A stretch of 64,000 nt of DNA from an uncultured Dokdonia sp. Lineage in GTDB: Bacteria; Bacteroidota; Bacteroidia; Flavobacteriales; Flavobacteriaceae. The notes beneath the pieces were generated by a model. It was not told where the DNA came from. It worked only from the letters and a program-made list of their open reading frames with translations, and did no database searches. This document shows, one piece after another, positions 9,410 to 17,804 of this stretch. A program made the position numbers and the translations under genes. Each line of letters starts with the position of its first letter. Position 1 is the stretch's first letter. The DNA is taken from assembly GCF_947496725.1 (NCBI RefSeq), contig NZ_CANMDS010000001.1, positions 310,001 to 374,000 of the forward strand. The letters run 5' to 3'.

Positions 9410-10420
9410 TCACTCTATACTATCTTGAGTTTTCTGTACTGGTATTGGCAAAGATTGTGGGGTAAGAGATTTAAGCCTTAGGCTATCTTGCTTTATGCTA
9501 TCTCTCTTTGCTCTTCTTGCATCGTGAGATTTCTTTACAGATTCTATAAGCGGGTCAAAAGAACCTGCTGTATACATTGCTGTACCTATAATGGCACTTA
9601 ACAAAATGCTGAAAGGAACTATAATTAACAGAAAAAAACCTGTTTTAAGAACCAGACTTTTGACACTTAAATTAAACACGCGATACAAGACATATGCCGT
9701 GTAAAAAAACGGTAATGTAGATACAAACAGGCTTACTATAATTTGCCCAGCAGCAGACCAGCCCGCAAGTATAAAAAGTACATTAGTTATAATTTGAGTT
9801 TGTGAGTATGCATAGAGATATATCACAATGTGCTCTATAAAATTTACCTCCTTATAATTCCAGAAAACAATTTTTGAAATCACTGCAAAAAATGGAATGT
9901 ATAGAAAGCTTATAAAGGAGTTATAATCAAATATAAAATTTACAAGCTCCATCACACCATCACCACCATTAGATTGTGCACCGGCTTCTAGACCTGTAAA
10001 GAATCCATTAAACAGTCCATTTTCTGTATCTAAAAACCAATTTCTAAATAAGAAAATGTAAATACTCCCTATAGTAAGTGCCACTGCAAAGTAGCTAAAG
10101 GCAGACATATAGCGCTTTCGCAATCCACCTATATAACCATTTATGACATCTTCTGGCTTTGTAAAAAGGGCAATAAACGTTTTGAGAAAGACATTTTCTA
10201 TATTGAGAAAACGCTCTGTAAAATCCTCTAGTAAATTGCGGGTATTAAGCCTGTTGTGCATACGCTTTGCGCCACAATGAGAACAAAAGCGCTGGTCTAA
10301 GTCTAATGGAGTACCACAGTTTTTACAACTCTCTGAGATTACAAGTAGCTCTCGCTTTTGCTTCTTAGGCGTTTTTGCTTTTGCCTTTTTAGGGAGCTTT
10401 TTAGACTTTTTATCTGCCAT
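9410..10420 (-). CDS. DUF3667 membrane protein (paralogue 2)
   Basis: The 336-residue protein starts with a lysine-rich tract, then a zinc ribbon CKNCGTPLDLDQRFCSHCG and NTRNLLEDFTERFLNIENVF, the DUF3667 core. About five membrane helices follow between residues 100 and 285. It shares the order and spacing of all motifs with the adjacent gene, so the pair arose by tandem duplication. Its start is only 3 bases after the stop of cdaA, so the two are surely co-transcribed. The biochemical role is unknown. The operon placement suggests an envelope role near c-di-AMP synthesis, but that is only inference. Confidence 0.83.
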   Translation of the reverse strand: MADKKSKKLPKKAKAKTPKKQKRELLVISESCKNCGTPLDLDQRFCSHCGAKRMHNRLNTRNLLEDFTERFLNIENVFLKTFIALFTKPEDVINGYIGGLRKRYMSAFSYFAVALTIGSIYIFLFRNWFLDTENGLFNGFFTGLEAGAQSNGGDGVMELVNFIFDYNSFISFLYIPFFAVISKIVFWNYKEVNFIEHIVIYLYAYSQTQIITNVLFILAGWSAAGQIIVSLFVSTLPFFYTAYVLYRVFNLSVKSLVLKTGFFLLIIVPFSILLSAIIGTAMYTAGSFDPLIESVKKSHDARRAKRDSIKQDSLRLKSLTPQSLPIPVQKTQDSIE

Positions 10421-10423
10421 TGT

Positions 10424-11281
10424 TTACGTAAGTTCTGTCTCTAGTAGTATGCGTAAATCGTCTATCGTTTTATAGAGTACAAACTCTCCGTCCTTTATAT
10501 AGCTTATTGCACCAGACTCCTCACTCACTACCAGTGCGAGCGCATCTGTCTTTTCTGTAATACCTACGGCAGCTCTGTGTCTAAGTCCAAAACGTAGTGG
10601 GATGTCACGCTCTTGTGTTACGGGTAATATGACTCTTGTAGCTGTAATTTTATTTTCTTCTATAATCATCGCCCCGTCGTGTAGGGTTGAGTTTTTATAA
10701 AAAACACTTTCTATAATAGGTCTGTTTACTTCTATCTCCATCCTGTCTCCCGTATCTTTTACAAACTCGAGACTGGTATCTCTTCTTATGATAATAAGTG
10801 CTCCCGTTTTTGAAGCAGCCATATTCTCGCAAGCAGTGAGAACTGCATTAAGATCTAAAGCCAGCGTACCTTCCTTTTTAGAAAAATTAAAGTTTTTAAA
10901 GAGTCCTCCCTTAGTGAGGTTTGTACTACCTATGAGGAGTAAAAATTTACGTATCTCCTGCTGGAAAACGACTATAAGTGCAAACATCCCCACACCTATA
11001 AACTGCCCCAATATGGTACTAAGCATCTCCATCTTAAGCAAGACGGTGAGTTGCCAGATCAAGTAGATGACTACGATACCTATAAAAATGTTTATCGCAA
11101 CCGTACCTTTTACCAGTCTATAGAGGTAAAACATTAAGATGGCTACGAGTAAAATATCGATGCCGTCTAGGATGCGTAAATTTTCTAAGATTTCCAAAAA
11201 TGTGAGATTTACGTAAAAATAGCAGAAATAGCCTAAGCACAAAATACTAAGCCATAAAAAGCGAGGATAATAATTACTCAA
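10424..11281 (-). CDS. cdaA: Membrane diadenylate cyclase CdaA (c-di-AMP synthase)
   Basis: The protein has three hydrophobic helices followed by a DAC domain with the two catalytic motifs, DGA (202-204, LHDGAMII) and RHR (234-236, GLRHRAAVG). The block KGTVAINIFIGIVVIYLIW is typical of CdaA/YbbP. It makes cyclic di-AMP from two ATP at the inner membrane. The 285-residue frame has about 25 extra N-terminal residues compared with common CdaA proteins; no convincing later ATG exists before the LEILENLRILDG region, so the start is uncertain. It is followed after 3 bases by a DUF3667 gene. Confidence 0.9.
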   Translation of the reverse strand: MSNYYPRFLWLSILCLGYFCYFYVNLTFLEILENLRILDGIDILLVAILMFYLYRLVKGTVAINIFIGIVVIYLIWQLTVLLKMEMLSTILGQFIGVGMFALIVVFQQEIRKFLLLIGSTNLTKGGLFKNFNFSKKEGTLALDLNAVLTACENMAASKTGALIIIRRDTSLEFVKDTGDRMEIEVNRPIIESVFYKNSTLHDGAMIIEENKITATRVILPVTQERDIPLRFGLRHRAAVGITEKTDALALVVSEESGAISYIKDGEFVLYKTIDDLRILLETELT

Positions 11282-11364
11282 TTATATGACATCAAGTTTA
11301 ATAGTGTGACTACACTTACGTTTTCAATCTGAACAATCACTGCAATTAATAGTGGTTTTGAGTG

Positions 11365-11380
11365 CGCTTTCGCGAAAGCG
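11365..11380. repeat. Flavobacterial palindrome, site 4
   Basis: CGCTTTCGCGAAAGCG in the gap between the redoxin gene and cdaA. Confidence 0.95.
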
Positions 11381-11400
11381 TACCTAGTAACTCTCCTCTA

Positions 11401-11955
11401 CTATTTCCACTTGATGTTGCACCCCATACTTGGTTTTTGCAGGGTTGCTTGTGGCTTGCTGTTAAAGATATTATCTAGTGCTTCTCTCAGGTCTCTACCG
11501 TTTACCGGGATTCCATTACCTGGCCTACTGTTATCTAGCTGCCCTCTATACACAAGACAATCATCTGGTCCAAAAACAAAGAAATCTGGTGTGCAGGCAG
11601 CATCATAGTTTTTTGCCACCTCTTGTGTCTCATCAAGTAGATACGGAAATGTAAAGCTGTTTTTACGAGCATTTGCCCACATCATCTCTGGGCCGTCTTG
11701 CGGGTATGCTACTATGTCATTACTACTTATCGCCACAAAGCCAAAACCGAGCACACGATAATCGTTTGCGATGCGCACAATCTCATCTACCACGTGTACT
11801 ACAAAGGGGCAATGATTACATATAAACATCACCACTGTGCCGCGCTCACCCTTAATATCGTGATAACTGCAAAGCTGGTTTGTAACCGTATCAAGCAGTT
11901 GAAACTCTGGAGCCTTTGTACCTACCGGTAACATGTTAGATGGAGTAAGTGACAT
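11401..11955 (-). CDS. Thioredoxin-fold redoxin (AhpC/TSA-like)
   Basis: The 184-residue protein has a thioredoxin-like fold with the active-site block FICNHCPFV, giving a C-x-x-C pair, and a cis-proline block CTPDFFVF. The N-terminal VGTKAPEFQL is typical of AhpC/TSA-type redoxins. It has no signal peptide and is probably a cytoplasmic thiol-disulphide or peroxide-handling protein; the substrate is unknown. It stands alone between the palindrome at 11365 and the htpG terminator. Confidence 0.82.
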   Translation of the reverse strand: MSLTPSNMLPVGTKAPEFQLLDTVTNQLCSYHDIKGERGTVVMFICNHCPFVVHVVDEIVRIANDYRVLGFGFVAISSNDIVAYPQDGPEMMWANARKNSFTFPYLLDETQEVAKNYDAACTPDFFVFGPDDCLVYRGQLDNSRPGNGIPVNGRDLREALDNIFNSKPQATLQKPSMGCNIKWK

Positions 11956-12065
11956 ATAATTTCTTTTGTAATCTTAATAATTAACACCCGCACTATGTAG
12001 GTGTTCTCATACTGTATGATAAGACGCAACAATATGCTAGACGTTACGTATAATCATAGCTAAAA

Positions 12066-12110
12066 TAAAAAAACCACCTTTTTCGAAAATGAAAAAGGTG
12101 GTTTACATTA
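12066..12110 (-). terminator. htpG terminator
   Basis: A 14-bp perfect stem (12071-12084 with 12091-12104) with a 6-base loop. On the minus strand a T-run follows. Confidence 0.9.
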
Positions 12111-12135
12111 ATGTGTTGTGCTAGGCACTCTCACA

Positions 12136-14025
12136 TTATTTAATCATCTCATAAGAGCGTTTTATAAAGCTAGTAAGCTCTTCACCCTTAAGTAGATTTT
12201 GAGATAGTTTTGCTAGGTCAAAAGACTGCGTGATCAAACGTTTTTTAGTCTCGTCTGTATCTGCATTGAGTATTTCTGTCACCAGCTCGTGGTTACCATT
12301 TACTACTAGGTTGTACATCTCTGGCATATTACCAAACATATTCATACCTCCGCCACCACCGGCTTGTTGCATCTCCTTCATACGGCGCATAAACTCTGGC
12401 TGTGTGATGATAAATGGTGCAGCATTACTATCCATTGCTTCTACTTGTACCGTATAAGACGTGTTTGCAATAGCATCTGTAATAGCTGTTTTTACAGTCT
12501 CCTTCTCAACGTCAGAGAGTTTTGAGATTTGCTCTTCGTCCTTTTTGATAAGGTTATCTATATGATCACCATCTACACGTACAAAAGTTACGTTTTCTTT
12601 ACTAGTCTCTAGCTTCTGGATTAAGTGAGATACAATAGGAGAATCTAGTAATAATACTTCATATCCTTTGTCTTTTGCGCTCTGTATGTATGAGTGCTGT
12701 GCATCTGTATCACTTGCATAAAGTACAACTGTCTTCCCGTCTTTATCTACTTGGTTTTCTTTGATTTTTGCTTCAAGCTCTTCCCAAGTAAAGAATGTAT
12801 TATCTACTGTAGGATATAGTGCAAACTTATCTGCCTTTTCAAAGAACTTATCTTCAGATAACATACCGTACTCTATAACGAGTTTGATGTCATTCCATTT
12901 CTTTTCAAAATCTTCTCTGTCGTTATTAAAGAGTGACTTAAGCTTATCTGCAACCTTACGAGATATGTAACCAGATATTTTCTTTACTGCTCCATCTGCC
13001 TGTAAATAACTACGAGATACGTTAAGTGGGATGTCTGGAGAGTCTATCACTCCTCGTAGCATCGTTAAGAATTCTGGTACGATACCCTCTACGTTATCTG
13101 TAACAAAAACTTGGTTTTGATATAACTGTATGCGATCCTTTTGCATATTCATATCCTGCCCTAGTTTTGGGAAGTATAAGATACCTGTAAGGTTAAAAGG
13201 ATAATCTACATTAAGGTGTATATTAAATAACGGCTCGTCAAAGTTTGCTGGATACAGTTCCTGGTAGAAGTTTTTATAATCTTCTTCTTCAAGATCTGCT
13301 GGTTGCTTTGTCCAGGCTGGGTTAGGGTTGTTTATAATATTATCAACCTCTTGTGTAGGAGCTGGATCTTCTTCCTTTGCATCTTCTGGCTTAGGAAGCG
13401 TCTCTGTCTTCATACCAAACTTAATAGGCACTGGCATAAACTTGTTGTACTTAGAAAGCAGTCCCGCGATGCGTCCTTCTTCAAGAAACTCTGTACTATC
13501 TTCTGCGATGTGTAAGATAATCTCTGTACCGCGCTCTGTCTTATCTGCCGCTTCTAGAGTAAAGTTAGGACTACCATCACACGTCCAGTGTGCTGCTGGC
13601 TCATCTTTATGTGACTTTGTAATAATCTCTACCTTCTCTGCCACCATAAATGCCGAGTAAAAACCAAGACCAAAGTGCCCTATGATTCCTGTATCCTTAG
13701 CACCATCTTCATACTTGTTTAAAAACTCCTCTGCTCCAGAAAATGCAAGTTGGTTAATATACTTCTCAACCTCTTCTTGCGTCATACCAAGACCTTGATC
13801 TATAATATGAAGCTTCTTCCCTTCCTTGTCTATTTTTACTTCTATCTGAGGATTTCCATACTCAGCACTAGACTCACCTATAGAGGTAAGGTGTTTTAAC
13901 TTAAGGGTTGCGTCTGTTGCGTTTGAGATAAGCTCACGTAAGAAAATCTCGTGATCACTATATAAGAACTTCTTAATAAGCGGAAAGATATTCTCTACCG
14001 ATACATTAATTTTTCCTGTTGACAT
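12136..14025 (-). CDS. htpG: Hsp90-family molecular chaperone HtpG
   Basis: The 629-residue protein has the full bacterial Hsp90 layout. The GHKL ATPase domain comes first (FLRELISNATDA, then DQGLGMTQEEV and GHFGLGFYSAFMV), the middle domain carries the catalytic-loop arginine in PLNVSRSYLQ, and the C-terminal dimerisation domain completes it. A glycine-rich GGGGGMNMFG loop lies near residue 565. It assists folding of client proteins under stress using ATP. The gene stands alone with its own strong terminator. The start at 14025 (MSTGKINV) fits the family. Confidence 0.96.
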   Translation of the reverse strand: MSTGKINVSVENIFPLIKKFLYSDHEIFLRELISNATDATLKLKHLTSIGESSAEYGNPQIEVKIDKEGKKLHIIDQGLGMTQEEVEKYINQLAFSGAEEFLNKYEDGAKDTGIIGHFGLGFYSAFMVAEKVEIITKSHKDEPAAHWTCDGSPNFTLEAADKTERGTEIILHIAEDSTEFLEEGRIAGLLSKYNKFMPVPIKFGMKTETLPKPEDAKEEDPAPTQEVDNIINNPNPAWTKQPADLEEEDYKNFYQELYPANFDEPLFNIHLNVDYPFNLTGILYFPKLGQDMNMQKDRIQLYQNQVFVTDNVEGIVPEFLTMLRGVIDSPDIPLNVSRSYLQADGAVKKISGYISRKVADKLKSLFNNDREDFEKKWNDIKLVIEYGMLSEDKFFEKADKFALYPTVDNTFFTWEELEAKIKENQVDKDGKTVVLYASDTDAQHSYIQSAKDKGYEVLLLDSPIVSHLIQKLETSKENVTFVRVDGDHIDNLIKKDEEQISKLSDVEKETVKTAITDAIANTSYTVQVEAMDSNAAPFIITQPEFMRRMKEMQQAGGGGGMNMFGNMPEMYNLVVNGNHELVTEILNADTDETKKRLITQSFDLAKLSQNLLKGEELTSFIKRSYEMIK

Positions 14026-14181
14026 TGTATATATGTTTTAAAGTGTAAAATTTGAGTCTTGCTTAAAGCGAAAAAAGTACCACAATGCGATATGTGACAA
14101 ACTGACATTTTACGACAGTACATTATAGAGATCACTGTCTAGTAGCAATGTCTTTACGAAGTAATGATGAGGTGGGTTATT

Positions 14182-14199
14182 ACGCTTTCGCGAAAGCGT
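14182..14199. repeat. Flavobacterial palindrome, site 5
   Basis: Perfect ACGCTTTCGCGAAAGCGT upstream of htpG. It directly adjoins the terminator of the lysozyme-fold gene. Confidence 0.95.
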
Positions 14200-14203
14200 A
14201 ATA

Positions 14204-14240
14204 AAAAGAAACCCCAGCATCATAATGATACTGGGGTTCA
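14204..14240 (-). terminator. Terminator of the lysozyme-fold gene
   Basis: AACCCCAG (14210-14217) pairs with CTGGGGTT (14231-14238) and the stem extends inward. On the minus strand TTTCTTTTT follows. Confidence 0.85.
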
Positions 14241-14263
14241 TATATAAGAGTATGTTTATGCTA

Positions 14264-14941
14264 TTATAAACTAGCAGATAAGTTTTGTAATGAAGGCTTT
14301 TTAATCGCTTCTATATTTGACACATCATAGCCAGAAAAACGCTTCATATAGCTACGTATACTTGTACCAAAGGCATCTTGAAAACCAGTAGCTCCACCAG
14401 AGCGTAAAAACTTCTTTACACTACCAGGCCCAGCAAGGTGTGCTGCAGCGAGTATACCAGACTCGGTAACGCGCACGCCAGAAATCCAGCGACCTTCATA
14501 TCGTTTTATATCACGACGTAAGACCCATTTATTACGAGAGGCATTAAGCAAAAAGGCTTGTTCTTGCAGTACAGGATTCTCTAAAAACTCAGAGCCATCT
14601 TGAATACCTAAAAGATCTAATGTAGATGCACCAAACTGGTACTTACCTAGATATCCAAATCTGTTTATAGTAAGATAATCACCGCGAGATTCTTTAAAAG
14701 CAAGTGCTTCTTTAAAACCGGTATAATTTTTACCAGTAAGCGGTGTAGGGTTAAATACAAAAGGGGTTTGAACCGTCTCCTCCGGAAGAGGAACACTAAA
14801 GTCCATAGCTATACCATCTGTGGTATAGTGAGAAAAATCATATGTTTTTTCTGATTTGTTTGACACTATCAGAATACCTAACATAAGAGGCAATACAGTA
14901 ACTTTTATCAAGTTCCTAACCATATAAATACATTTCGACAA
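14264..14941 (-). CDS. Exported lysozyme-fold (SLT-like) protein
   Basis: The 225-residue frame begins with a hydrophobic signal segment (residues about 8-26). From about residue 75 it shows ALAFKESRGDYLTINRFGYLGKYQFG, in pieces an SLT-like catalytic Glu-Ser motif followed by a GKYQF block, as in lysozyme-superfamily muramidases. ILAAAHLAGPGSVKKFL is a second family block. It is likely periplasmic and acts on peptidoglycan. The start may instead be the in-frame ATG at 14923 (MVRNLIKV), which gives a better signal peptide. Exact enzyme class is not determined. Confidence 0.72.
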   Translation of the reverse strand: MSKCIYMVRNLIKVTVLPLMLGILIVSNKSEKTYDFSHYTTDGIAMDFSVPLPEETVQTPFVFNPTPLTGKNYTGFKEALAFKESRGDYLTINRFGYLGKYQFGASTLDLLGIQDGSEFLENPVLQEQAFLLNASRNKWVLRRDIKRYEGRWISGVRVTESGILAAAHLAGPGSVKKFLRSGGATGFQDAFGTSIRSYMKRFSGYDVSNIEAIKKPSLQNLSASL

Positions 14942-15327
14942 CCAAGAAATTACTATTTAAATTTCTCTTAGGGTGCTGTCTGTTTCGGCGCGCAAAAATA
15001 CAACCTTTAAAGATTACCAGAAAAACTTATTTTAATTTTTTGGCAAAACTTTATGAATCGCTGATTTTATGACACTTACACTCACAAAATAAGTTTAACT
15101 ATAACGTTTTAGCATATTTTAATGCAATTTAATACAAGTATAAAATTACTTAAAACGTCAATTGTCACATACTACAACGCAAAAATAATTCAGAAAATAC
15201 AACCAACTATAAGGTATAACACCATTTTAACATACGGGCATCTACCTGTTTTTACACCTCTCTGAGTTCGGGTATAAAAAAACCCAAACACTAGGTTTGG
15301 GTTTATATAATTTTATGAGATGCTATC
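14942..15327. other. 386-base gene-free stretch
   Basis: The stretch holds no convincing ORF. A minus-strand TATTTTTG (CAAAAATA at 14993-15000) could be the -7 box of the lysozyme-fold gene, with no clear -33 partner. A T/A-rich segment follows, and at 15276-15304 lies the mltG terminator. Confidence 0.5.
15276..15304 (-). terminator. mltG operon terminator
   Basis: AAACCCAAAC (15280-15289) pairs with GTTTGGGTTT (15295-15304). A minus-strand T-run follows. Confidence 0.85.
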
Positions 15328-16371
15328 TTAACGATGGATCTTCTTGCTGTTTATCCACCTTCTATATGCGGCACTATTTGCATTGTGTTGCGATAGTGTC
15401 TTTGCAAACTTGTGATAGCCAAAATTTTCTACATCTGCCACAAAGTAGTAGTAGTTATGCTTCTCTGGATTAAGAACCGCCTGTATTGCTGTTACGTCTG
15501 GCATAAATATAGGCCCTGGTGGTATCCCTCTATTTCTATACGTATTATAAGGAGAGTCTGTCTCTAGATCTTTATATAGCACGCGCTTTATCACCATATC
15601 CCAGTCATTTTTAGTGCGCTTTACGGCATATATAACGGTAGGGTCTGCGTCTAGTTTTATTCCTTTTTTAAGTCTATTAAGGTATACGCCTGCTACTCGT
15701 GGTCGCTCATCTGTCTTTGCGGTTTCCTTCTGTACGATAGATGCAAGTGAGTACACCTCTGCCGGTGTGAGATTTAATTTTTCGGCTTTTGCGAGTCTGG
15801 TTTTATTCCAGAATTTTTTGTGCTCACTAAGCATTCTCGCTCTAAAATCTTCGGCGCTAGTGTTCCAGAAAAATTCATAACTGTTAGGAATATACATAGT
15901 AAGTGCCGTGTCCTTATTAAAATCGTGCTCACGTAAAAAGTTTACATCTAGCATTGCACTAATAAGTGAGGTACTGTCTGCCTCTATCTGTGTAGCGATA
16001 CGGCCGGCCATATCCTCTAGGCGCTCTTGGTTATTAAAAGCCACCTTTACAGGCGCATTTTTAACACGAATGGTATTAATAATATCATTATTACTCATAC
16101 CCTTCTTAATGATATAGTGACCCGGTTTTACGTTAGACACATATCCCTTTTTCTGAGCGACAGATGCAAATGCATCGACATCTTTAAGTAATGGCGTAAG
16201 CTCTGCCGTTACATCATTAAAATCTGCTCCCGTAGGGATGTATAAATGAGCGCGCTCATTATTAAACGCTGTGTTATCAGAAAAAATAGCGTCGTAAACC
16301 GTGTATGCAAAAATACCGCCTACTACTACGCCCACTATCCCGATGATTAAAAGTATTCTCTTGATGTACAT
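15328..16371 (-). CDS. mltG: Endolytic murein transglycosylase MltG
   Basis: The 347-residue protein has an N-terminal membrane anchor (about residues 5-27), a LysM-like segment and the YceG catalytic domain. The catalytic glutamate is E216 in SLASIVQKETAK, followed by RPRVAGVYLNRL and LDADPTVIYA. MltG cleaves nascent glycan strands at the inner membrane and sets their length. Its ATG directly follows the stop of the GNAT gene (no gap), so it is the third gene of the dapF-GNAT-mltG operon. Confidence 0.94.
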   Translation of the reverse strand: MYIKRILLIIGIVGVVVGGIFAYTVYDAIFSDNTAFNNERAHLYIPTGADFNDVTAELTPLLKDVDAFASVAQKKGYVSNVKPGHYIIKKGMSNNDIINTIRVKNAPVKVAFNNQERLEDMAGRIATQIEADSTSLISAMLDVNFLREHDFNKDTALTMYIPNSYEFFWNTSAEDFRARMLSEHKKFWNKTRLAKAEKLNLTPAEVYSLASIVQKETAKTDERPRVAGVYLNRLKKGIKLDADPTVIYAVKRTKNDWDMVIKRVLYKDLETDSPYNTYRNRGIPPGPIFMPDVTAIQAVLNPEKHNYYYFVADVENFGYHKFAKTLSQHNANSAAYRRWINSKKIHR

Positions 16372-16920
16372 TTATAATATGTGTTGATATAATAATTCGT
16401 TTGTAAATGATTCTTCACCTGTGGTTAGGTCACGCCTGCGTCTCCATTCTTTTTTTATGCCCACAAGCTCAAACCCTGCTTTTTCAAAAAGTGCTATGCT
16501 TGCTTTATTCTCATCTCCTATGTTTGCATATAACTGGTGCATATGGAGATGTGTCTTTGCATACTTTTTAAGTAAGGCTATCGCCTCACTGGCATATCCC
16601 TTGCGCTTTTCTGTTTCTGTTGCAATCACAACGCCGACTCCCGCGCGTAAATTATGAGGGTCAAAGTCAAAGAGGTCTATAAGACCCAAAAAAGCTCCAG
16701 ACGTTACATCACAAATAGCAAGACGCAACTGTCGCATCTCAAAAATATCTTTGTGCGCATTTGCCAGGTATTCCTTAAGTACAAACTTTGAGTAGGGCGC
16801 TAGCGTCTCCCCTACAAACCAGAGTGCCTCATTATTTTCTATCTCATAAAGCGCCTCTAGATCTTCTAGCTCTAGGGCTCGTAAAGCTGTACGTGTACCT
16901 CGTAGTGTTAACATTGCCAC
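16372..16920 (-). CDS. GNAT-family N-acetyltransferase
   Basis: The 182-residue protein has a RimJ/RimL-like GNAT fold. The acetyl-CoA loop is in ETEKRKGYASEAIALL, and a C-terminal NKASIALFEKAGFELVG block is typical. The acceptor is unknown; it could be a ribosomal protein or a small amine. The frame overlaps dapF by 13 bases; the ATG at 16914 is an alternative start that reduces this. Translational coupling with dapF and mltG is likely. Confidence 0.85.
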   Translation of the reverse strand: MAMLTLRGTRTALRALELEDLEALYEIENNEALWFVGETLAPYSKFVLKEYLANAHKDIFEMRQLRLAICDVTSGAFLGLIDLFDFDPHNLRAGVGVVIATETEKRKGYASEAIALLKKYAKTHLHMHQLYANIGDENKASIALFEKAGFELVGIKKEWRRRRDLTTGEESFTNELLYQHIL

Positions 16921-17687
16921 TCCCCTTTAAATACAAAGGTCGCAGGACCTATAAGATATACATTTGTATAGCCCGTAGCTGTTTTTGTAAAAGACACCGC
17001 TAGTTTACCACCCTCTACATCCAGCTGTATATTATTTTTTGAAGTCACACCATTATTATGTGCCGCAATCGCCACAGCGGTAACTCCCGTACCACAACTC
17101 AAGGTCTCATCTTCTACCCCACGCTCATAAGTGCGCACGGCAAAGTGACCATCTTCTAGCTCTTGCACAAAGTTTATATTACTTCCAGCCTCCCCATAAA
17201 GCGCTCCATAACGTATGGCTGCACCTTCTTCTTTTACCGCAACGGTTTTTACGTCACTCACCATTTTAATGTGATGTGGCGACCCGGTATCTAGAAAGCT
17301 ATATTCTGGTGTTGTTTTAATTTCTGCAACATCTTGCATTTTAAGATGTACAATTCCATCTTTTACGGTGGCCTCGTGCATCCCATCTACCGCTTCAAAG
17401 GTAGCGTGGGTATCTATGAGTGATAATGCTTTCGCGAAAGCGACCAAACATCGCCCACCATTACCGCACATACTACTCTCATTACCATCTGCATTATAAT
17501 ACACCATTCTAAAATCTGCCGAAGGGTGACTTTCTAGCAGCATTAAACCATCTGCCCCTATGCCAAATTTACGGTCACAGAGTTGTGCAACAAGTTTGGT
17601 ATCATCTTTGGGAAATATATCTAGACGGTTATCTATGATTACAAAATCATTACCGGTGCCTTGATATTTTGAAAAAGAAATTGTCAT
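16908..17687 (-). CDS. dapF: Diaminopimelate epimerase
   Basis: The 259-residue enzyme interconverts LL- and meso-diaminopimelate for lysine and peptidoglycan synthesis. The two catalytic cysteines are present: C74 in MCGNGGRC and C198 in LSCGTG. An intact palindrome copy (17428-17441) lies inside the gene and is read in frame as AFAKA (residues 83-87), immediately after the first catalytic loop. A -7 box TACTTTTG lies at 17707-17714, about 20 bases before the ATG. First gene of the operon. Confidence 0.95.
   Translation of the reverse strand: MTISFSKYQGTGNDFVIIDNRLDIFPKDDTKLVAQLCDRKFGIGADGLMLLESHPSADFRMVYYNADGNESSMCGNGGRCLVAFAKALSLIDTHATFEAVDGMHEATVKDGIVHLKMQDVAEIKTTPEYSFLDTGSPHHIKMVSDVKTVAVKEEGAAIRYGALYGEAGSNINFVQELEDGHFAVRTYERGVEDETLSCGTGVTAVAIAAHNNGVTSKNNIQLDVEGGKLAVSFTKTATGYTNVYLIGPATFVFKGEWQC
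17428..17441. repeat. Flavobacterial palindrome, site 6 (inside dapF)
   Basis: 14-bp core GCTTTCGCGAAAGC in the dapF coding sequence, encoding AFAKA. Confidence 0.92.
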
Positions 17688-17706
17688 TTATGCTCAATAT
17701 AAGCGA

Positions 17707-17714
17707 CAAAAGTA
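17707..17714 (-). promoter_or_regulatory. Candidate -7 box of the dapF operon
   Basis: Minus-strand TACTTTTG matches TAnnTTTG. No TTG at the ideal distance is seen. Confidence 0.4.
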
Positions 17715-17804
17715 GCAAATATCAAACTCCTTTTTGATGTTAAATGCCAGTTAAATAGAAACCGACAGAATACTAAATTTTTAATTTTAACGATTATTGA
17801 TAAA

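Noticed and set aside
10108-10122. Another palindrome copy (GCGCTTTCGCAATCC)
   Set aside because: Only the left half matches; within the DUF3667 gene and likely chance.
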